33,855 bases of DNA from an uncultured Clostridia bacterium (GCA_947624355.1 CANQKI010000015.1:1-33855); one strand, 5' to 3'; shown: positions 7,363 to 16,409, numbered from the stretch's first letter. The notes: generated by a model from the letters alone, not told the origin. A program made the numbers and translations.

Positions 7363-9492
7363 ATGATGCATTTCCTGCTTCCCATTGCCTGTTTCCTGCC
7401 CATGGCGGCAGGGACCGCCTGCTTCTTTGCGGGCAAAAAATCCCTCTGTGCCCTGCACGGCCTGCAGATCGGCGGGTGCGCAGTTACGTTCTGCCTGTGC
7501 CTCATGCTGTTCATCACGGGGGACGCGGCGCTGACCATTCCCGGCGTCTGCGGCCTTTCCCTGAATTTTAAGTGCGACGGGTTCCGGGGGCTGTACGCCC
7601 TGGTGGCCGCCTTCATGTGGCTGATGACGGCGCTGTTTGCGCCCCGGTACTTTGCCCACCATGACAATTTGCCCCGTTACGCCCTCATGAACCTGCTCAC
7701 TTGCGGGGCCACTCTGGGCCTCTTCCTTTCGGACGATCTGTATACCGCCTTCATCTTCTTTGAAATCATGTCCTTCGCCAGCTTCTGCCTGGTGATTCAG
7801 GAGGAAACCCCCGGCGCCATCCGGGCGGCCAATCTGTACCTGACCGTGGCGGTGATCGGCGGGCTGACAGCGCTGATGGGCCTTTTCATCCTGTGGCACG
7901 AAACGGGCACACTGTTTTACGACGGTATCCGCGACGCCCTGGGGTCCGCCCCGGTCAGCGGAAGAATCACCTGGGCCGCCTGGCTCGTTACCATCGGTTT
8001 CGGGGCCAAGGCGGGCCTCTTCCCTCTCCATGTGTGGCTGCCCAAGGCGCACCCTGTGGCCCCGGCCCCGGCCTCTGCCCTCCTGTCCGGCATATTGACC
8101 AAAGCGGGGGTGTTCGGCCTCATCGTGGTTTGTTCCCGCATCCTGCCGGGGAATGCCGTATACGGCAACGCCCTGCTGGCGCTGGCCGTGATTACCATGC
8201 TGCTGGGGGCGGTGCTGGCCCTGTTCTCCACCGATTTGAAGCGCACCCTGGCCTGCTCCTCCATGAGCCAGATCGGGTTCATTTCCGTGGGCCTTGCCAT
8301 GATGGTGCTGTCCGGGGAAGAGGGCACCCTGGCCGCTTACGGGGCCGTCAGCCACATGGTGAACCATTCCCTCATCAAGCTGACGCTGTTCCTGGCGGCG
8401 GGGGCGGTGTACATGAACGCCCACACCCTGGATTTAAACGAGCTCCGGGGCTTCGGCCGGAAAAAGCCGCTGCTTCATTTCTGCTTCCTGGCGGGGGCCC
8501 TGGCCATCGGCGGCGTGCCCTTCCTGGGCAGCGGGTATCACAGCAAGAGCCTGCTCCATGAAAGCATTCTGGAATTCATCAGCATGCAAAAGGAAGCCGG
8601 CGCGCCCTGGATGCCCTACAAGTGCGCCGAAATCCTGTTTCTCCTTTCGGGGGGCTTCACCGTGGCCTACATGACCAAGCTGTACATCTGCCTCTTCTGG
8701 CAGAAGCACCCCACCCGGCAGCAGGAATACGACCGGATGACAAACTACCTGACACCCGCCTCCGCCGCTGCCCTGGTTTGCAGCGCCGTGACCCTGCCCA
8801 TTCTTTCCTTCTTCCCGGGCTTTACCCTGCGGCCCCTCATGGACGGTAGCGCTGCCTTTTTCGGTCAGCCCGTCCTTTCCCACGCCATCCACTGGTTCTC
8901 GGGGGAAAACCTGCTGGGCGCGGCGGAAAGCCTGCTGATCGGCGCGGCCCTGTACCTGCTGGTGGTGCGGAAATTGCTCATGAAAAAAGAGGCCGCCGGG
9001 GACATTTACCTGAACCGCTGGCCCGCAAAGCTGGACCTGGCGGAGGGCCTGTACCGGCCCCTGGTGATGGAATGGCTGCCCAATCTGACGGCGGCGGTCA
9101 CGGGCTTTGTCGCCAACCTGCCCGAGTGCGGCTTTACGAAACACGGCCTGACGGGCGTCTGTGTGGGAATTGTGCGGTTCCTGGCGGAACTGCCCGAGCG
9201 CTTTGTGCTCTTCCTGCGCTATACCCTGTTCCGCCCCCGCCGCGCCGCCCGGCCCGTGCCGGTTGGCAACCGGCTCACCTGGTATCTGGGCCGCTTCCTG
9301 GATGGCTGCGCCCGGCTGCTCAATAAAACGCTGCTGCGCCGCCGCCCCCTGCGCACGGATTTTGAATACGTTCTGGCCGCCTCCTGGCGCGGGCTCAAGG
9401 ACAGCATGTCCAGCCTGACCGTCAGCGTGTCCTTCGGCCTGCTGCTTCTGTGCGTGGGCCTGTATATCACCTGCGCGTATCTGCTTTGGTAA
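7363..9492 (+). CDS. Large antiporter subunit with NuoL-like C-terminal extension (fourth of four)
   Basis: 709-residue polytopic protein, last gene of the pump operon. The core has Glu134 (FFEIMSFASF), Lys216 (FGAKAGLFPLHVWLPKAHP) and Lys247 (ILTKAGVFG). About 200 residues follow the usual end of the core: a helix near LLGAAESLLIGAALYLL, a long amphipathic stretch, and a terminal helix ending in ITCAYLLW. This resembles the lateral-helix extension of NuoL, which ties antiporter subunits together (analogy). ATG 7363 follows GGAGG closely; a second ATG is the next codon. The last 45 bases, including the stop, are repeated exactly at 10449-10493 after the channel gene. Confidence 0.83.
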   Translation: MMHFLLPIACFLPMAAGTACFFAGKKSLCALHGLQIGGCAVTFCLCLMLFITGDAALTIPGVCGLSLNFKCDGFRGLYALVAAFMWLMTALFAPRYFAHHDNLPRYALMNLLTCGATLGLFLSDDLYTAFIFFEIMSFASFCLVIQEETPGAIRAANLYLTVAVIGGLTALMGLFILWHETGTLFYDGIRDALGSAPVSGRITWAAWLVTIGFGAKAGLFPLHVWLPKAHPVAPAPASALLSGILTKAGVFGLIVVCSRILPGNAVYGNALLALAVITMLLGAVLALFSTDLKRTLACSSMSQIGFISVGLAMMVLSGEEGTLAAYGAVSHMVNHSLIKLTLFLAAGAVYMNAHTLDLNELRGFGRKKPLLHFCFLAGALAIGGVPFLGSGYHSKSLLHESILEFISMQKEAGAPWMPYKCAEILFLLSGGFTVAYMTKLYICLFWQKHPTRQQEYDRMTNYLTPASAAALVCSAVTLPILSFFPGFTLRPLMDGSAAFFGQPVLSHAIHWFSGENLLGAAESLLIGAALYLLVVRKLLMKKEAAGDIYLNRWPAKLDLAEGLYRPLVMEWLPNLTAAVTGFVANLPECGFTKHGLTGVCVGIVRFLAELPERFVLFLRYTLFRPRRAARPVPVGNRLTWYLGRFLDGCARLLNKTLLRRRPLRTDFEYVLAASWRGLKDSMSSLTVSVSFGLLLLCVGLYITCAYLLW
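9448..9492 (+). repeat. 45-base direct repeat, copy 1 (3' end of the last pump gene)
   Basis: These 45 bases encode the final 14 residues and stop codon of the fourth antiporter subunit. An identical copy stands at 10449-10493, on the other side of the ion-channel gene. The similarity extends a few bases further upstream (TGCTTC) with one base inserted in the second copy. Confidence 0.95.
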
Positions 9493-9575
9493 GAATTACC
9501 GGGCCCTTGTTTAATTTTCGCACTTATATTGTGCTGATTCCGCTGCACAGCGCCTGAACATAAGGAGTGTTTGAC

Positions 9576-10385
9576 ATGTCGGTCAAAAGCCGGACTTTTG
9601 AGATTATCAGCCGGGGAAGCGACGGCGACCGGGCAAGCAAACTTTTCGATGGGGTTATTATGGCCCTGATCGCCGTAAGCATTGTTTCCATCATTCTTGA
9701 GTCTTTCGATGGATTTGCCGCGCAGTATTACGGAATCCTGCATGGGCTGGAAGTATTGTGCGTAATCGTTTTTTCCATCGAATATGCATTACGAATCTGG
9801 ACGGCGGATTTGCTGTATCCGGAAAGCAAACATCCCCGCCTGAAATACGTCTTTTCCTTTCTGGCAATTGTTGATTTGCTGGCCATTCTTCCGTTTTACC
9901 TTCCCTTTGTATCTGCCGATCTCCGGTTTCTGCGCATGATGCGGCTTTTCCGGCTCGTCCGCCTTTTCCGCATCTTTAAACTGGGCCGGTATCTCGACGC
10001 GCTGAATATCATTGCCGACGTTATCAAAGGCACCCTGTCCCAATTGGTCATCTCCGTCATAATTTGCTTTTTTGTCATGCTGTTTTCATCAATTGTTATG
10101 TACACGGTGGAAAATCCAGTGCAGCCCGAACAATTTCCCAACGTGATTGCTTCGCTCTGGTGGGCCATCTGCACATTAACAACCGTAGGCTATGGGGATG
10201 TTTACCCCATCACCGCCGTCGGCCGCGTATTCGCCGCCATTATCAGCGTTGTAGGGATCGGAATCATTGCCATTCCCACCGGCATCATCGCCGCAGGGTT
10301 TACTTCAGCCATCAATCGCAACAGCCAGGCCAAGGACGACCCGAAGAAATTTTGCCCTTACTGCGGTCATAAATTGGATGACTGA
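9576..10385 (+). CDS. Voltage-gated potassium channel (6TM VIC family)
   Basis: 269-residue cytoplasmic-membrane channel. Four voltage-sensor helices occupy about residues 20-140, the fourth being arginine-rich (RLFRLVRLFRIFK). A pore helix and the K+ selectivity filter TTVGYGDVYP lie near residues 203-212, followed by a final glycine-rich helix. The C-terminus ends in a single Cys-X2-Cys knuckle (KFCPYCGHKLDD), half of a zinc ribbon. ATG 9576 is set by AAGGAG at 9562-9567. The gene is clearly more A+T-rich than its neighbours and is flanked by direct repeats of the upstream gene's end, so it was probably inserted. I find no convincing promoter of its own, so it is likely read from the pump operon. 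Its role may be K+ flux linked to membrane potential (inference). Confidence 0.9.
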   Translation: MSVKSRTFEIISRGSDGDRASKLFDGVIMALIAVSIVSIILESFDGFAAQYYGILHGLEVLCVIVFSIEYALRIWTADLLYPESKHPRLKYVFSFLAIVDLLAILPFYLPFVSADLRFLRMMRLFRLVRLFRIFKLGRYLDALNIIADVIKGTLSQLVISVIICFFVMLFSSIVMYTVENPVQPEQFPNVIASLWWAICTLTTVGYGDVYPITAVGRVFAAIISVVGIGIIAIPTGIIAAGFTSAINRNSQAKDDPKKFCPYCGHKLDD

Positions 10386-10418
10386 CCGCCCTTCTTCTGC
10401 ACTTCTATGTGTTTTCAT

Positions 10419-10436
10419 ATAAGTCGAATGACTTAT
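10419..10436. repeat. Perfect inverted repeat downstream of the channel gene
   Basis: ATAAGTC-GAAT-GACTTAT: two 7-base arms and a 4-base loop, 33 bases after the channel stop. No T-run follows, so it is not a standard terminator. It lies inside the segment bracketed by the 45-base repeats and may be part of what was inserted. Confidence 0.6.
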
Positions 10437-10448
10437 TGGATATGCTTC

Positions 10449-10493
10449 CTGTGCGTGGGCCTGTATATCACCTGCGCGTATCTGCTTTGGTAA
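10449..10493 (+). repeat. 45-base direct repeat, copy 2 (orphan gene end)
   Basis: Exact copy of 9448-9492 but not attached to any coding region. It is followed about 20 bases later by the terminator. This suggests that the terminator originally followed the fourth antiporter gene directly, and that about 1 kb carrying the channel gene was placed between the gene end and its terminator. Confidence 0.95.
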
Positions 10494-10514
10494 TGCCCGG
10501 AATGAATTTCACTG

Positions 10515-10544
10515 AAAAAAGGCTCCCGATTCGGAAGCCTTTTT
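10515..10544. terminator. Bidirectional intrinsic terminator
   Basis: Arms AAAAAGGCT (10516-10524) and AGCCTTTTT (10536-10544) with a short inner CCG/CGG pair. It has a T-run on the plus strand for the pump/channel transcript and a T-run on the minus strand for the sugar-kinase transcript, whose stop codon is 13 bases away. Confidence 0.85.
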
Positions 10545-10556
10545 ATGATGCTGTCT

Positions 10557-11456
10557 TCACAGCCCGGCGGCCATTTTCGCCGCGCCGTAAGCGGCGGAAC
10601 CCCGGGGCGCAATGCACCGCATTTGGGGATACACCGCCCGGCAGCATTGCTCCACCCCCCGGCGGATCGTATCGTGATGAGCCAGGATGCTGCCGGCCAG
10701 CGCCAATTCGCCCTCCTGCAGCCCCAGCCCGGTCCACACGGTAAGGGCCAGCTCGGTGAGGGCGTTGGCCGCTTTCATGGCGATCTGCCGGGCAGCTTCA
10801 TCCTGGGCCGCCACGGCAGACGGCAGCAGGCGGGCCAGGGCGGCCACGTCCTTTTTGCCCGTGTCCGGCGCGTACAGCCAGGAAATGACCGGGCCCACGT
10901 CCCGGACACGCAGGGCGGCAAACACGCTTTCCGTCAGGGCGGTGGCGGGCCCCCGGCCATCTTTGGCCCGGACGACGGCGGCCAGAATATCCCGGCCGAT
11001 GGCGTAGCCGCTGCCTTCGTCGTCGATCAGATAACCAAACCCCCCGGCCCGAAGGACCTTATCCCCGTTTCGGCCGCAGCAGATGGAGCCCGTGCCCGCG
11101 ATGAGCACGGCCCCCGGCCCTTCGATGGCCCCGGCCAGGGCGATTTCCTGATCCCCCGCCAGGCGCAGCGGGCCCTGATAGCCCGCCTGCCGCACGGAGG
11201 CTTCCAGCAGCCGCGCCGCGTCCCCGTTGCTGATTCCTGCCGCGCCGATGACCAGCCCGGCGCAGGCCTCCAGGCCCCCCGGCTGGGCCGCCATAAAGCC
11301 CACCGCGTCTTTGATGGTAGCCTGCACCCGGCCATCCGCCGCGCCGTTTAGGTTCAGGGGGCCGAACACGCCCTTTGCCTTTTCCCGGCCCTGTTCATCC
11401 AGCGCCACAACCTCTGTCTTGGTGCCGCCGCCGTCCCAACCCCAGGTTATGCGCAT
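10557..11456 (-). CDS. BadF/BadG-type amino-sugar kinase, probably MurNAc/GlcNAc kinase (MurK-like)
   Basis: 299-residue ASKHA-fold kinase of the BadF/BadG/BcrA/BcrD family. The N-terminal phosphate loop DGGGTKT (residues 8-14), the second phosphate loop GTGSI (121-125) and the segment GYLIDDEGSG are present. Family members include NagK-type GlcNAc kinases and the clostridial MurK, which phosphorylates both MurNAc and GlcNAc at O6. The context favours that role: the gene overlaps nagZ by 10 bases and sits downstream of murQ, whose substrate is MurNAc-6-phosphate. With no PTS gene nearby, this kinase would supply that substrate from free cytoplasmic sugars. Exact sugar specificity cannot be read from the sequence. 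Confidence 0.85.
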   Translation of the reverse strand: MRITWGWDGGGTKTEVVALDEQGREKAKGVFGPLNLNGAADGRVQATIKDAVGFMAAQPGGLEACAGLVIGAAGISNGDAARLLEASVRQAGYQGPLRLAGDQEIALAGAIEGPGAVLIAGTGSICCGRNGDKVLRAGGFGYLIDDEGSGYAIGRDILAAVVRAKDGRGPATALTESVFAALRVRDVGPVISWLYAPDTGKKDVAALARLLPSAVAAQDEAARQIAMKAANALTELALTVWTGLGLQEGELALAGSILAHHDTIRRGVEQCCRAVYPQMRCIAPRGSAAYGAAKMAAGL

Positions 11457-12971
11457 ACGACGCCCTCCAGATTCACGCCCAGCCTGCCGGGGGCAGCCAA
11501 TTCGCCCGCCAATACGGCGGCCAGCACGTCCAGGCTTTCCGCGCTGTATTCATAAATCGCCAGGCCGCAAGCGTTTTCGGGCAGTGCGGCCAGGTCGTAG
11601 GGATCCCGCAGGGCGGCGCAGATCATGGGTGTGCCGAGAGCCGCCAGCCTTTCCATCAGCCGCAGCTGCCCTTTGCGCACATGGCCGTTATACAGTCCCA
11701 GCACGATGCATGTGCAGCCCCGGGCCCTTTCCACTGCCCGGTCGATTTCCGTATCGTCCGGGTCATAGGTCGTCACCCAGCTTTCGCCCCCGAACCGGGC
11801 GCGGAAAGCCTGGGGCATGCACAGCCCGTCAATTTCGGCGTTGCCCACCAGGGACACCCGGTCCGCCGCGCAGCCCACGAACAGGGGCCTGTCGCCAAGG
11901 GGCGGCAGCGCCGCGCCCACATGGGTGACGGCCTCCTCCCGCATGCGGCGCACGGCAGCCCTGTTTTCCGGGCGGCCCGCGCCGGATGCGTCGCCCATTT
12001 CAGGCAGCCGTTCCTTGCGCCTGGCAATCCGCAGGGCGGAGTCTTCCATAATCGCGGGGTCGCACTTTTCCACCATAGCGGCGCAGCATTCCCCCGCCAG
12101 GGCGGGATCATGGCACACCATCACCATATCCACCCCCGCGTCGCAGGCCATCACGCTGCCGGGCACGGTGCCGTAATGGCGGGCAATGGCCTGCATCATC
12201 AGGCAGTCTGTCACAATGATGCCCTCAAATCCCAGCCGTTCCCGAAGAAGGCCCGTCATGATCTTTCGGGACAGGGTGGCCGGAACATTCGCATCGACGG
12301 CGGGGAAAAGGATGTGGGAGGACATGATCATGTCGATTCCCGATTCGATCAGGGCGCGGAAGGGCCGCAGCTCGCACAACTCCAGCTCCTCCAGCGTTTT
12401 TTCCACCCGGGGCAGACCCAGGTGGGAATCCACATCCGTATCCCCGTGGCCGGGAAAATGCTTGGCGCAGGCCAGCACGCCGCTTTCCCGGATGCCCGCC
12501 GCCATGGCCATGGTATAGGCCGAAACGGTGGCCGGATCGTCCCCGAAGCTGCGGGCGCCGATGACAGGATTGCGGGGATTGTTGTTCACATCCGCCACGG
12601 GGGCGAAATCCAGATTAACCCCCAGGGCGCGAAGCTCCCGGCCGATGATGCGGCCCGCCGTCAGGGCGTTTTCGGTGCTGCCCGTGGCGGCAATGGCCAT
12701 GGCCGTGGGCGTCACGGCGCATCCCTCGGGCAGGCGGGAAACCACGCCGCCCTCCTGGTCGATGGCGATGAGGGGCGGCAGGCCCGTTTCCGCCAGTACC
12801 AGCGCCTTCAGTTCCGCGCAGAGGGCGCGAAGCTGGGGAATGCTGACCACGTTGTGCCTGAACAGAATGATATTGCCTACTTTATATTCCTTCACCAGGG
12901 CCCGCAGGTCGTCCGTCACCTCCGTGCCCGCAAAGCCGGCCATCATCCGTTGTCCGGCCATCCATTTCAGG

Positions 12972-12982
<11 letters not shown>
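11447..12982 (-). CDS. nagZ: Beta-N-acetylglucosaminidase NagZ (GH3), two-domain Gram-positive form
   Basis: 511-residue GH3 enzyme that removes GlcNAc from muropeptide fragments. Residues 174-187 are the NagZ signature KHFPGHGDTDVDSH, whose Asp/His pair acts as general acid/base. Asp259 in IIVTDCLMM is the expected nucleophile. About 170 residues follow the catalytic barrel, matching the additional C-terminal domain of Gram-positive NagZ. ATG 12982 is chosen because the product begins directly with the barrel, it has AAAGGCGGGG upstream, and it overlaps the end of murQ by 11 bases. No signal peptide is visible, unlike secreted Bacillus subtilis NagZ, so hydrolysis would occur in the cytoplasm. 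Confidence 0.92.
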
Positions 12983-13910
<928 letters not shown>

Positions 13911-13988
13911 CCCATTCCTCCTCGCCGCCGCGGCGCACCGCGGGGATATCATTCTTTTTGTTTGTCGCCGTGCTCGCATCCGCGGCCC

Positions 13989-14023
13989 GGCGACCCGGCC
14001 GACCGCCCTGCGGGCCGGTCGCC
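13989..14023 (-). other. Strong hairpin at the 5' end of the murQ transcript
   Basis: Arms GGCGACCCGGCC (13989-14000) and GGCCGGTCGCC (14013-14023) pair with a single bulged base and a 12-base loop. Measured from the -10 element at 14031-14036, transcription should begin at about 14024, so the messenger would start with this stem. No T-run follows, so it is not an ordinary terminator; a 5' stabilising stem or attenuator is possible. Confidence 0.6.
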
Positions 14024-14030
14024 TAAACGT

Positions 14031-14059
14031 ATTATATCATCCTATTCTCTTTTCGTCAA
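14031..14059 (-). promoter_or_regulatory. Promoter of murQ-nagZ-kinase
   Basis: Reading the minus strand, -35 TTGACG (14054-14059) and -10 TATAAT (14031-14036) are separated by exactly 17 bases. The leader to murQ is about 114 bases. Confidence 0.85.
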
Positions 14060-14061
14060 TT

Positions 14062-14100
14062 ACTTGTTCGCAAAACCTTTCAATTAATTTGCACTTGTTC
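14062..14100. promoter_or_regulatory. Twin ACTTGTTC boxes upstream of the murQ promoter
   Basis: Two direct copies of ACTTGTTC (14062-14069, 14093-14100; GAACAAGT on the transcribed-direction strand), 31 bases apart, with AATTAATTT between. The nearer box ends two bases from the -35 element. The same arrangement occurs before the RpiR regulator gene, so this is probably its binding site. Confidence 0.65.
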
Positions 14101-14293
14101 ATATTTCGACCCCGTATTTCCGCATTCGCATAAAAAAGGGCCCAGGGGCCCGTTTGACGGAACCTCCGGGGCGAAGAGAAACCGGAAATTTCCTGGCGCC
14201 CATGATCTCGTTGTAATCATCGGAGCACGCCTGGATCACGTCGGCCAGGCCGCGAGTCCTGAAATTTTCGTACTGGATGAAGAAATCATTCAC
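14099..14293 (-). pseudogene. Doubtful small frame, possible gene remnant
   Basis: A 64-residue frame starting with GTG at 14293. Its first 35 residues look protein-like (for example GLADVIQACSDDYNEIMGA), but the remainder runs through the namZ terminator. There is no ribosome site. It could be the leftover of a lost gene or chance coding in GC-rich DNA; I recognise no family. Confidence 0.15.
14132..14151 (-). terminator. Intrinsic terminator of the RpiR-namZ unit
   Basis: On the minus strand: a GGGCC stem, a four-base loop and GGCCC followed by six T. It lies about 180 bases after the namZ stop and closely resembles the terminator at 16492-16512. Confidence 0.65.
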
Positions 14294-14332
14294 GGTGAAA
14301 AATTCAATTCGTTTGCAGCGGCCGGAAAGACT

Positions 14333-15484
14333 TCATGCATACAGTTCAAAGGCCCGCACCTTTTCGCAGAAAACGGCAATATCTTCCCGCCCCTTGGCGA
14401 TCACTTCCGCCGCCGTCATGCGGCCCGTGCGGAAGGCATCCGTGCCCAGCAGTTTATCAATGGAATGAACGGGGTTTTCGCCCCAGCGCAGAAATTCCAC
14501 CTTATCCCCCGCCTGGCGCAGAATTTCCTCCAGCAGGTACAGCCCGCCGGCAAAGGGGTCGGCGGCGTCCCGGTCAATGACGTGCATCTGCACGCCCTCG
14601 CAGGGCGTTCCTTCGTGTTTGCTGAAGGTAGGCCGGAAATATGCCTGGCGGAAATACAGGCCGGGCAGGCCCTTTTCGTTCATGGCTTTTTCCAGGCGCT
14701 CGGCCTGCAGGAAGGGCGCGCCGATGAGCTGGAAGGGCTGGGTGGTGCCCCGGCCTTCGCTGATATTGGTGCCCTCAAAAATGCAGGTGCCGATGTAGCA
14801 CACGGCGGTAGCCAGGTCATAACAGTTGGGGGAAGGGGCCACCCAGGGCAGGTCGGTATCGTCCAGGTACATTTCCCGCTTCCAGCCGGTGAGGGGAACC
14901 ACGGTGAGATCGAGGTCGAGGTGCAGATAGTCCTTCACATACCGGGCGTATTCCCCCACGGTGAGGGCATAACGGGTGGGCAGGGCGTAATTGCCCACAA
15001 AAGAGCCGAATTTTTCCTCGATCACCGTGCCCTGGCGCACCAGCCCGCCCAGGGGATTCACCCGGTCCAGCACAACGACGGCCTTGCCCGCCTTCGCGCA
15101 GGCCTTCATGGCGTTGGCCAGGGAATAAAGATAGGTGTAGAACCGGGCTCCCACATCCTGCATATCGAACACCAGCACGTCGAAGGCGTCCAGCTTTTCG
15201 GGGGTGTATTCCCGGTGCACGCCGTAGGTGCTGAACACGGGCACGCCCGTTGCGGCGTCCACGGTGTTGCCCACCTCGTCCCCCGCCTGGGCGTCGCCCC
15301 GGATGCCGTGCTCCACCCCGAAAAGGGCCGTCAGGTTGAACCGGCGGTGAAACAGGTCGATGGTGCTTTCCATGGCGTGGGTCACGCCGGTGGGATTGGT
15401 CATCAGGCCGACGCGCCGCCCGCGCAGCTGCTTTTCAACCGGCTCCAGGCAGTCCACGCCGCTCAAAACACGATGCTTTGTCAT
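14333..15484 (-). CDS. namZ: DUF1343 family exo-beta-N-acetylmuramidase (NamZ-like)
   Basis: 383-residue DUF1343 protein. Family motifs: GVEHGIRGDAQAGDEV, FDMQDVGARFYTYLYSL, LDRVNPLGG, NISEGRGTTQPFQLIGAPF and a C-terminal HSIDKLLG. The characterised member, Bacillus subtilis NamZ, releases MurNAc from the non-reducing end of peptidoglycan fragments and works alongside NagZ. ATG 15484 is five bases after the RpiR gene ends, with GGGAGG inside that gene's end, so the two are co-transcribed. There is no signal peptide; the B. subtilis enzyme is exported, so here the reaction is probably cytoplasmic. Assignment rests on the family motifs plus the murQ/nagZ context. Confidence 0.87.
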   Translation of the reverse strand: MTKHRVLSGVDCLEPVEKQLRGRRVGLMTNPTGVTHAMESTIDLFHRRFNLTALFGVEHGIRGDAQAGDEVGNTVDAATGVPVFSTYGVHREYTPEKLDAFDVLVFDMQDVGARFYTYLYSLANAMKACAKAGKAVVVLDRVNPLGGLVRQGTVIEEKFGSFVGNYALPTRYALTVGEYARYVKDYLHLDLDLTVVPLTGWKREMYLDDTDLPWVAPSPNCYDLATAVCYIGTCIFEGTNISEGRGTTQPFQLIGAPFLQAERLEKAMNEKGLPGLYFRQAYFRPTFSKHEGTPCEGVQMHVIDRDAADPFAGGLYLLEEILRQAGDKVEFLRWGENPVHSIDKLLGTDAFRTGRMTAAEVIAKGREDIAVFCEKVRAFELYA

Positions 15485-15489
15485 TTTGT

Positions 15490-16353
15490 TTACGTTCCTC
15501 CCGTTTTCTTCACGCGCCGCCTTTCGGCAATCATGGTGTTGCGGCGCACAAGCGTTTCGATTTCGTCGCTCATGCTGCTGGCAAGGCAGGTGAACAGCAC
15601 GTCCACCATGCTCATGGTGCTGATTCGGGAGCTCATGGCCGTGACCCTGCGGAGGGATTCGTTGCTGGCCACCTGCAGGCACACGTCGCTGTTTTCGGCC
15701 ACGGGGTTTTTCCCGTACCGGGTCACGGAAATCACCTTAGCGCCCGCTTCCCGGCTCAGCTCGCAGGCCTCCAGCATATCCTTCGTGCGGCCGTTGAAGC
15801 TGAAAACCAGGGCCACGCTCCGGTCGGTCAGGGCGGAGGTTTCCAGCAGCTGGCAGTGCACGTCCAGGGAGAAATGCGCGTGGAGGCCGATGCGGCTGAG
15901 CTTGTTGTACATATCCAGGGCGGCAATGGCGCTTCCTCCCACGCCGAAAAGAATGATCCTGTCTGCGCCGCGGAGGTATTCCACCGCCCGCTCGATGGCC
16001 CCGGCGTCCAGCAGTTCCTCGGTATCCTGCAGGGATCGCACCTCCTCGTGGAAGGTAAGATGGGCAATCTGGGAAACCGAGCAGCCGGGATGAATGCCCT
16101 CGTAATCCTCTTCGTCCTCCTGCCGGCCGCTGATGGCCTGCTCCACACGCATTTGCAGGCAAAGGTCCTTGTACCCCTTGAACCCCGCCGCCTTGCACAG
16201 CTGCACCACCATGGACTTGCTGGTGCCGCAGTCCCCGGCCACCTGGCTGATGGAAATTTCCCAGATGCGGCCGGCGTTTTTCAGGATATAATCCGCGATG
16301 CGCCGCTCGGTCGCCGAAAAACCGGCGCTCTGCAGCCTGGCCGTGATGCTCAT
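15490..16353 (-). CDS. murR: RpiR-family regulator with SIS domain (MurR-like)
   Basis: 287-residue transcription factor. An N-terminal HTH_6 domain (about 1-77, recognition region CGTSKSMVVQLCKAAGFKG) is followed by a sugar-phosphate isomerase (SIS) sensor domain (about 120-260, beginning near RIILFGVGGSAIAALDMYNK). RpiR regulators bind phosphosugars; in MurR the ligand is MurNAc-6-phosphate. First gene of the RpiR-namZ unit. CAAGGAG lies upstream of ATG 16353 and a 17-spacer promoter at 16410-16438. The twin boxes before this promoter and before murQ are likely its binding sites. Their position upstream of -35 would suit an activator, though MurR of E. coli is a repressor. Confidence 0.85.
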   Translation of the reverse strand: MSITARLQSAGFSATERRIADYILKNAGRIWEISISQVAGDCGTSKSMVVQLCKAAGFKGYKDLCLQMRVEQAISGRQEDEEDYEGIHPGCSVSQIAHLTFHEEVRSLQDTEELLDAGAIERAVEYLRGADRIILFGVGGSAIAALDMYNKLSRIGLHAHFSLDVHCQLLETSALTDRSVALVFSFNGRTKDMLEACELSREAGAKVISVTRYGKNPVAENSDVCLQVASNESLRRVTAMSSRISTMSMVDVLFTCLASSMSDEIETLVRRNTMIAERRRVKKTGGT

Positions 16354-16409
16354 CTTTCGCTCCTTGCCGCCCGGGGCAGCACGTCTCCGGGCCGTTTTTT
16401 TCTGATTTT

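Larger units (their letters stand above)
13911..14332. other. 422-base stretch without a convincing gene
   Basis: Going against the minus strand from murQ it contains: a CCGCGG/CCGCGG hairpin (13928-13943) close to the murQ ribosome site, a strong hairpin at the transcript start (13989-14023), the murQ promoter (14031-14059), twin regulatory boxes (14062-14100), the namZ terminator (14132-14151), and about 180 bases before the namZ stop in which only a doubtful small frame is open. Confidence 0.8.

Noticed and set aside
4338-7667. Very long open frame on the minus strand opposite the pump genes (about 1,100 codons)
   Set aside because: Product is dominated by Gly, His, Gln, Arg and Pro with no domain, has no ribosome site, and lies antisense to well-conserved membrane genes; it is an effect of GC-rich codon use.
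9493-9575. A promoter for the ion-channel gene
   Set aside because: TTGTTT and TATATT are present, but only 12 bases apart; no pair with acceptable spacing was found.
9448-10493. Insertion sequence or transposon around the channel gene
   Set aside because: No transposase or terminal inverted repeats; the flanking repeats are 45 bases of gene end, not a short target duplication.
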